Positions 59,780 to 63,743 of a DNA stretch of 63,743 bases are shown here, piece after piece. Positions within the stretch are counted from its first letter, which is position 1, and every line of letters begins with the position of its first letter. The position numbers and the translations under genes were made by a program. The notes under the pieces were generated by a model. The model was not told the DNA's origin, did not search any database, and saw only the letters and a program-made list of their open reading frames with translations. Origin of the DNA: Treponema sp. (lineage in GTDB: Bacteria > Spirochaetota > Spirochaetia > Treponematales > Breznakiellaceae); NCBI GenBank assembly GCA_009782555.1, contig WRIV01000013.1:1-63743 (forward strand). Direction: 5' to 3'.

Positions 59780-61629
59780 ACACAGTGGATGCGAACCAGA
59801 TAAAACGGCGCTTTCTTATCGTTGTCCTTATTTTGGGGAGCGCTGCGTTTTATGTTTTGATCCGCTACTTTGCAGTGATGCTGAATCCGCCGGGGGCGGA
59901 TATTTTTGCCGCCCCCAGAGATACGGCCGAACGGGGGTCCATCCTGGACCGGAACGGACGGATCCTTGCCCTTCAGACCAGGATGGGAAATATCAGTGTC
60001 TGGCGGCCTGACATTGAGGACATTGAAACCCTGACGGCGGATCTTTCCCCTTTGTTGGAAAGTTCCGCCGGAGAAATCAGAAGAGCCATAGAAGGTTCTA
60101 CCAGCGATTTTGTTTACCTGAAAAAGCAGGCGGATCAGTCGGTGATTCAGCGGATCCAAGGCCTCCGGTCCCAGGGAAAACTGACGGGAATAAGCATAGA
60201 GCCCGTGATGGGCCGGATCTATCCGGAAAAAAACCTGGCCGCCCAGGTTATTGGTTTTACCGGCAGCAATAATGCGGGTCTGGCGGGGATTGAATACTCC
60301 TTTGATGCGGAACTAGCTCCCAGGGACGGAAGAAACGGCAATCAGATTGTACTCACCATCGACACCAATGTCCAGTATATTCTGGAAGATATTGCAGGCC
60401 GAGCCATGGAGCAGCACCAGGCCGAGGCGGTGATGCTTTTGGCCATGGATCCCCGGACCGGGGATATTCTGGGTTCCGCAAGTCTGCCGGGTTTTGACCC
60501 TAATGATATACAATCTTCCAGCGAAAATTCCCGGATGGATCGGCCCGCCATCTGGGCCTATGAACCGGGGTCCACCTTTAAGGTCTTTTCTATTTCGGCC
60601 CTGCTGGAAACCCAGGCCATACAGCCGGATACGGTCTTTTACTGCGATGGCCAGTATACCCGGGGAGACAGGATCGCCATAAAATGCATGGGAGTTCACG
60701 GCACTGTCAACGCCGGGAGTATTATTGTCTATTCCTGCAATGCCGGTGCGGCCTATGCGTCGGAACAGATAGGAGCCGCCGCCTTTTCCCAGGCCCTGGA
60801 ATTGTTTGGCTTTGGCAAAAGAACCGGTGCCGGGGCCCCCGGCGAAACCGCCGGACTTTTCCGTCCATCGAACCGGTGGTCGGAACGTTCCCGGCCAACC
60901 ATTGCCATGGGTCAAGAGATCAGTGTTTCCGTTCTTCAAATGCTCCAGGCCATGACAGCGGTAGCCAACGACGGAATTCTGATACCTCCCAGGACGGTAT
61001 CCAGAATTGTCTCCGATGACGGTAAAACTATCCGGGAATACCATTCTGCCCAGCCCCGGCGTATCCTGAGCGAAGAGACGGCCCGGAATATGAGATCCTA
61101 CATGGAAGCGGGAACCGAAGATCTGGGCATTGGCAGCCGGGCCAGAATCAGAGACATTGCCCTGGGGGTAAAGACCGGGACCGCCCAGATGTACGATCCC
61201 GCTGCCAGAACTTATTCGGAGACCGATTATATCGCCAGCTGTATTGCCCTGCTCCCCGTGGAAAATCCCTCCCTGGTTTTATATATGGTGCTGATTAAAC
61301 CCATGGGGAACTATTATTTTGGGAGCCGTACCGCCGCCCCGGCCATCCGCGAAGCGGCAGAAGCTCTGATCGACTATTTAGGCATTCCCCGGGGCCGGAC
61401 ACCCCTGGTACTCCATCCCGGAGAAATAACGATCCCCGTAGAAGATATTATTACCATCGGGAACACCGTACCGAACTTTGCCGGCAGGACCAAGCGGAGC
61501 CTTGCACCTCTCCTTCTTAGGGATGATCTGCGGCTGGATATCCGGGGAGAAGGCTGGGTGGTCCGTCAAAGCCCGCCTCCGGGTACTCCCTTCCGGCCCG
61601 GGATGACAATCATACTGGAACTGGAATGA
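59776..61629 (+). CDS. Class B penicillin-binding protein with PASTA-like tail
   Basis: This 617-residue transpeptidase has an N-terminal helix, a dimerisation domain (ERGSILDRNGRILALQ) and the transpeptidase motifs: SxxK at Ser266-Lys269 (EPGSTFKVFS), SxN at Ser320-Asn322 (YSCNAGAA) and KTG from Lys466 (VKTGTAQMY). The C-terminal 80 residues have a PASTA-like part (FAGRTKRSLAPLLL, VRQSPPPGTPFRPGMTIIL). It would cross-link septal or sidewall peptidoglycan; FtsI/PBP2 type cannot be settled by sequence alone. It overlaps both neighbours by 4 bases (ATGA), so signal peptidase, PBP and the DUF115 protein are expressed together. Confidence 0.93.
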   Translation: MNTVDANQIKRRFLIVVLILGSAAFYVLIRYFAVMLNPPGADIFAAPRDTAERGSILDRNGRILALQTRMGNISVWRPDIEDIETLTADLSPLLESSAGEIRRAIEGSTSDFVYLKKQADQSVIQRIQGLRSQGKLTGISIEPVMGRIYPEKNLAAQVIGFTGSNNAGLAGIEYSFDAELAPRDGRNGNQIVLTIDTNVQYILEDIAGRAMEQHQAEAVMLLAMDPRTGDILGSASLPGFDPNDIQSSSENSRMDRPAIWAYEPGSTFKVFSISALLETQAIQPDTVFYCDGQYTRGDRIAIKCMGVHGTVNAGSIIVYSCNAGAAYASEQIGAAAFSQALELFGFGKRTGAGAPGETAGLFRPSNRWSERSRPTIAMGQEISVSVLQMLQAMTAVANDGILIPPRTVSRIVSDDGKTIREYHSAQPRRILSEETARNMRSYMEAGTEDLGIGSRARIRDIALGVKTGTAQMYDPAARTYSETDYIASCIALLPVENPSLVLYMVLIKPMGNYYFGSRTAAPAIREAAEALIDYLGIPRGRTPLVLHPGEITIPVEDIITIGNTVPNFAGRTKRSLAPLLLRDDLRLDIRGEGWVVRQSPPPGTPFRPGMTIILELE

Positions 61630-63587
61630 GTTCCTCCGCCTATTGGAAACAAAACCTTGCTCTGCTTCGTACCTGTTATCCCGATCTGGCAAAACAAATC
61701 GAAAACGGTATAGAAGATAATGCCTGGAGCGATAATTGGAATGTTGAGCAAACCGCTGCAGAAGCTCCTACTTTGGTTTACAGCGAAGGCCCAAATTTGG
61801 CGGGGATTTTGATCCATTCCCGGCGGGATCCGGTCCGGGAGGGGCAGCGTCAGGCCGAAGCGGCCCTGGTGGAATATGCGGCAGAGGCGGACGGAACGGC
61901 GCCGGAAATAATCATCCTTCTGGGGTTTGGCCTGGGCTATACTGCCGAAGCCTTGGCAAAGGAAGGGTCGGCTCTGATCATCGTAGAACGGCGTAAAGAG
62001 TTGTTCAGCCTTGCTCTGGAGCAGCGAAACCTGGCGGGGCTGCTGTCACCGGGAAAGGCGATCTTTGTTATGGGAAGTGACGCTGGATCCGTAACTGCGG
62101 CCCTGACTATGCTGGGGCCGGGGAAGCAAAAACCCTTGATCATAAAAAACCGGGCCCTTACCTCCTTAACGGCCGAGGATGAATCCTGGTATGCCGAAGC
62201 GGAGCGGCGCATTGATACCTGGGCTTCCAAGGATAAAATTAACGCCGCCACTCTGCGGCTTTTTGGCAGACGGTGGACTAGAAATCTGGCGGCCAATATG
62301 GAAGGGGTGTTGAATTTTCCCGGGGTAAAAAATTTAGAACACATACTAAAGGATTCGGGAGTTCCCGTATTCCTTGCCGCTGCGGGTCCTTCCCTTCACA
62401 GGATGGAACCCTTTCTGGAAGAAATCCGCCGCCGGTGTGTAATTATTGCGGTGGACACTTCCCTTCGTTTTCTTCTCCGGCGGGGAGTGGATCCGGATTT
62501 TGCCGTTTCGGTGGATCCCCAGTTTTGGAATGCCCTGCACCTCTTTCGATTGAATGCTCCCCGGACCGCGTTGATTGCCGAATCGGCGGCATACCCCGCT
62601 GTATTTCGGAATTCCGCCTTTAGCCGGGTGTTTTTTTGCCAGTCGCTTTTTCCCATGGGCCGTTTTATCGAAGACTGGACGGATCCCAAAGGGCCGCTGG
62701 GGGCGGGAGGGTCCGTAGCGACCACCGCTTGGGACTTTGCCCGGCTTCTGGACCCGCCCTCGTTGTGGATATCCGGACTGGATCTGGCCTTTCCCGGTTA
62801 TCATACCCATTTTAGGGGCGCCCTCTTTGAAGAAACTACCCACGCGTTATCGGGGCGGCGCTGTCCAGTGGAAACTTTTTCGGTGCAGACCATGGAAAAC
62901 GGGGTTCCCTTTAACGCCCGTTCCGCGGGCGGCGGCAAAGTCTTGACTGATAAACGGCTTTCTCTCTATGCGGCATGGTTTGAAAACCGCTTTGACCAGT
63001 TTAGTCAAAGCGGTTTGATTAATTACAGCCTTTCTCCGGATGGGCTGGCCGTCTCGGGGCTTGTCAATGCGGAGCCGGAAGAACTCCTTGCCATGTCTCC
63101 CTGCCGGGATAAGATCGATGATATGCTGGAAACGCTCTACCGCCGCATTGATGATGAATTCAATATATCGCGGAAAGACCGGACAGAACGGTATACCCAG
63201 GCTCTGACAGCGCTTGTCCGGGGTCTGGAAGCAATACTGGACAACGCAGTGGAAGCTGCTGCCGCGGTAAAAACCGTTATAGTAACGGGACCCGCCTCTG
63301 ATGCAATCCGGGGTTCGGAATCGGATAAAAATAAAATTGGAAAAGTCTTAAAAAAACTGGAAAAGGTCAACGGTGCCATTGCTGCAAGTCCGGTAAAGGA
63401 CGCAGCGGGTTTTCTTTTTCCCCCCATCGCCGAACTGGAAAAGGAACTCCACGAAACAGATAACTTGAATCGTTACCTTGAGTTTTCACTCCTTTTTTAC
63501 CGCTCTCTTTCCGAGTCGGCGGATTTTACCCTCCGATTTCTGAAAGGAGGGCGTAATGTCAACTTTTTGAAAGAAAACAAAAAATAA
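61626..63587 (+). CDS. MAF/DUF115-family protein (motility-associated glycosyltransferase-like)
   Basis: The 653-residue protein matches the DUF115/MAF_flag10 family. IILLGFGLGYTAEALAKEG is a Rossmann-like glycine motif, VPVFLAAAGPSLHRMEPFL and VIIAVDTSLRFLLRRGVDPDFAVSVDP are the core family phrases and LGAGGSVATTAWDFARLL another. In Campylobacter and others such proteins act on flagellin glycosylation; here that role is inference. A helical C-terminal region (about 500-650) is variable. The start overlaps the PBP stop by 4 bases. The last codons (GRNVNFLKENKK) are encoded inside the left arm of the inverted repeat at 63552-63572, so the native end may have been altered. Confidence 0.85.
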   Translation: MSSSAYWKQNLALLRTCYPDLAKQIENGIEDNAWSDNWNVEQTAAEAPTLVYSEGPNLAGILIHSRRDPVREGQRQAEAALVEYAAEADGTAPEIIILLGFGLGYTAEALAKEGSALIIVERRKELFSLALEQRNLAGLLSPGKAIFVMGSDAGSVTAALTMLGPGKQKPLIIKNRALTSLTAEDESWYAEAERRIDTWASKDKINAATLRLFGRRWTRNLAANMEGVLNFPGVKNLEHILKDSGVPVFLAAAGPSLHRMEPFLEEIRRRCVIIAVDTSLRFLLRRGVDPDFAVSVDPQFWNALHLFRLNAPRTALIAESAAYPAVFRNSAFSRVFFCQSLFPMGRFIEDWTDPKGPLGAGGSVATTAWDFARLLDPPSLWISGLDLAFPGYHTHFRGALFEETTHALSGRRCPVETFSVQTMENGVPFNARSAGGGKVLTDKRLSLYAAWFENRFDQFSQSGLINYSLSPDGLAVSGLVNAEPEELLAMSPCRDKIDDMLETLYRRIDDEFNISRKDRTERYTQALTALVRGLEAILDNAVEAAAAVKTVIVTGPASDAIRGSESDKNKIGKVLKKLEKVNGAIAASPVKDAAGFLFPPIAELEKELHETDNLNRYLEFSLLFYRSLSESADFTLRFLKGGRNVNFLKENKK

Positions 63588-63649
63588 GCATTTTCCCACT
63601 GGCGGAACATGTTTGGTTTTTGTGGTGTTTTCAATAAGTTGACATTACG
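63552..63649. repeat. Inverted-repeat element at the end of the DUF115 gene
   Basis: CGTAATGTCAACTTTTTGAAA (63552-63572, written here in 21 bases as two parts CGTAATGTCAACTT and TTTGAAA) matches the reverse complement of 63629-63649 with one mismatch. The arms enclose 56 bases. The left arm codes for the last residues of the DUF115 protein. The outline (about 100 bases, terminal inverted repeats, AT-rich) suggests a miniature element or a pair of IS ends; a transcriptional hairpin is the alternative. TGTCAACTT is a plausible IS terminal sequence. Confidence 0.6.
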
Positions 63650-63743
63650 ACTCTGCGTTATCTATGAGTTTTAATTTTTTCCGTATTGCCAAATAATACA
63701 TTAAATTATATGTAAACAACAGAGAAAAATTTATCGAAAAAAA
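63588..63743. other. AT-rich right edge without genes
   Basis: Beyond the DUF115 stop, 156 bases are AT-rich with long A and T runs and no supported frame. Apart from the right arm of the inverted repeat nothing is seen. The sequence may continue into a mobile element outside the window. Confidence 0.5.

Overview
The window reads as a chromosomal segment of a spirochaete, most likely a Treponema of the termite-gut type (inference). The signs are an IleRS of the long HFGH/KMSKS type, many lipoproteins and exported proteins, a MAF/DUF115 glycosyltransferase-like protein, several signalling proteins built on HATPase folds, and gene blocks with short ATGA overlaps and AGGAGG ribosome sites. Base composition is mixed-to-GC-rich in most genes. 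It turns AT-rich around 1-2.2 kb, 10.6-12.1 kb and after 63.59 kb, where the mobile or decaying DNA lies. No tRNA, rRNA or CRISPR array was seen.

Layout. 1-600: the start of an IS481-like transposase abuts a decapitated IS256-family transposase and its terminal repeat, so one insertion sequence appears to sit in another. 601-2172: a small DUF3795 protein with a strong promoter, a 387-base stretch without a convincing gene, and a lipase-like hydrolase. 2180-9217 (minus): a DUF4230 membrane protein and the AddB/AddA recombination nuclease. 9312-18128 (plus): a double-headed TetR-type regulator, a ruined Eco57I-type DNA methyltransferase, then a tripartite efflux operon (outer-membrane factor, adaptor lipoprotein, RND pump) plus a PII-like small protein. 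A 20-bp palindrome upstream of the regulator recurs as its exact reverse complement over the -10 box of the pump promoter.

18200-25647: phosphofructokinase, a LarA-like protein, an HDOD/HATPase protein (minus), a membrane hydrolase-like protein without a nucleophile, a Nif3-like protein, signal peptidase II and a small membrane protein. 25642-35943 (minus): HAD phosphatase, HD hydrolase, medium-chain dehydrogenase, WecG/TagA glycosyltransferase, RsmE, a C-terminal processing protease, an RsbW-like/cNMP-binding protein and an M16 protease. 36001-43932 (plus except one gene): DHH phosphoesterase, beta-CASP nuclease, an exported small-domain protein (minus), IleRS, a lipoprotein and two zinc-ribbon proteins.

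44059-47282 is a compact glycolytic cluster, gap-pgk-tpiA, ended by a clear terminator. It is followed by a hybrid histidine kinase and a sodium:alanine symporter. 51805-59360 (minus) runs M23 peptidase, a 41-residue membrane peptide, a 98-residue protein, a propeller/NodB-like protein, ruvA, ruvB, tetR and queA. 59378-63587 (plus) has signal peptidase I, a PASTA-type penicillin-binding protein and a DUF115 protein, chained by 4-base overlaps. The window ends in an AT-rich stretch opened by a 21-bp inverted repeat that includes the last codons of the DUF115 gene.

The points most worth following are the regulator/operator pair split by the methyltransferase pseudogene, the NodB-like protein stripped of its metal-binding histidines, the two spirochaete-style HATPase fusion proteins, and the inverted-repeat element at the right edge.
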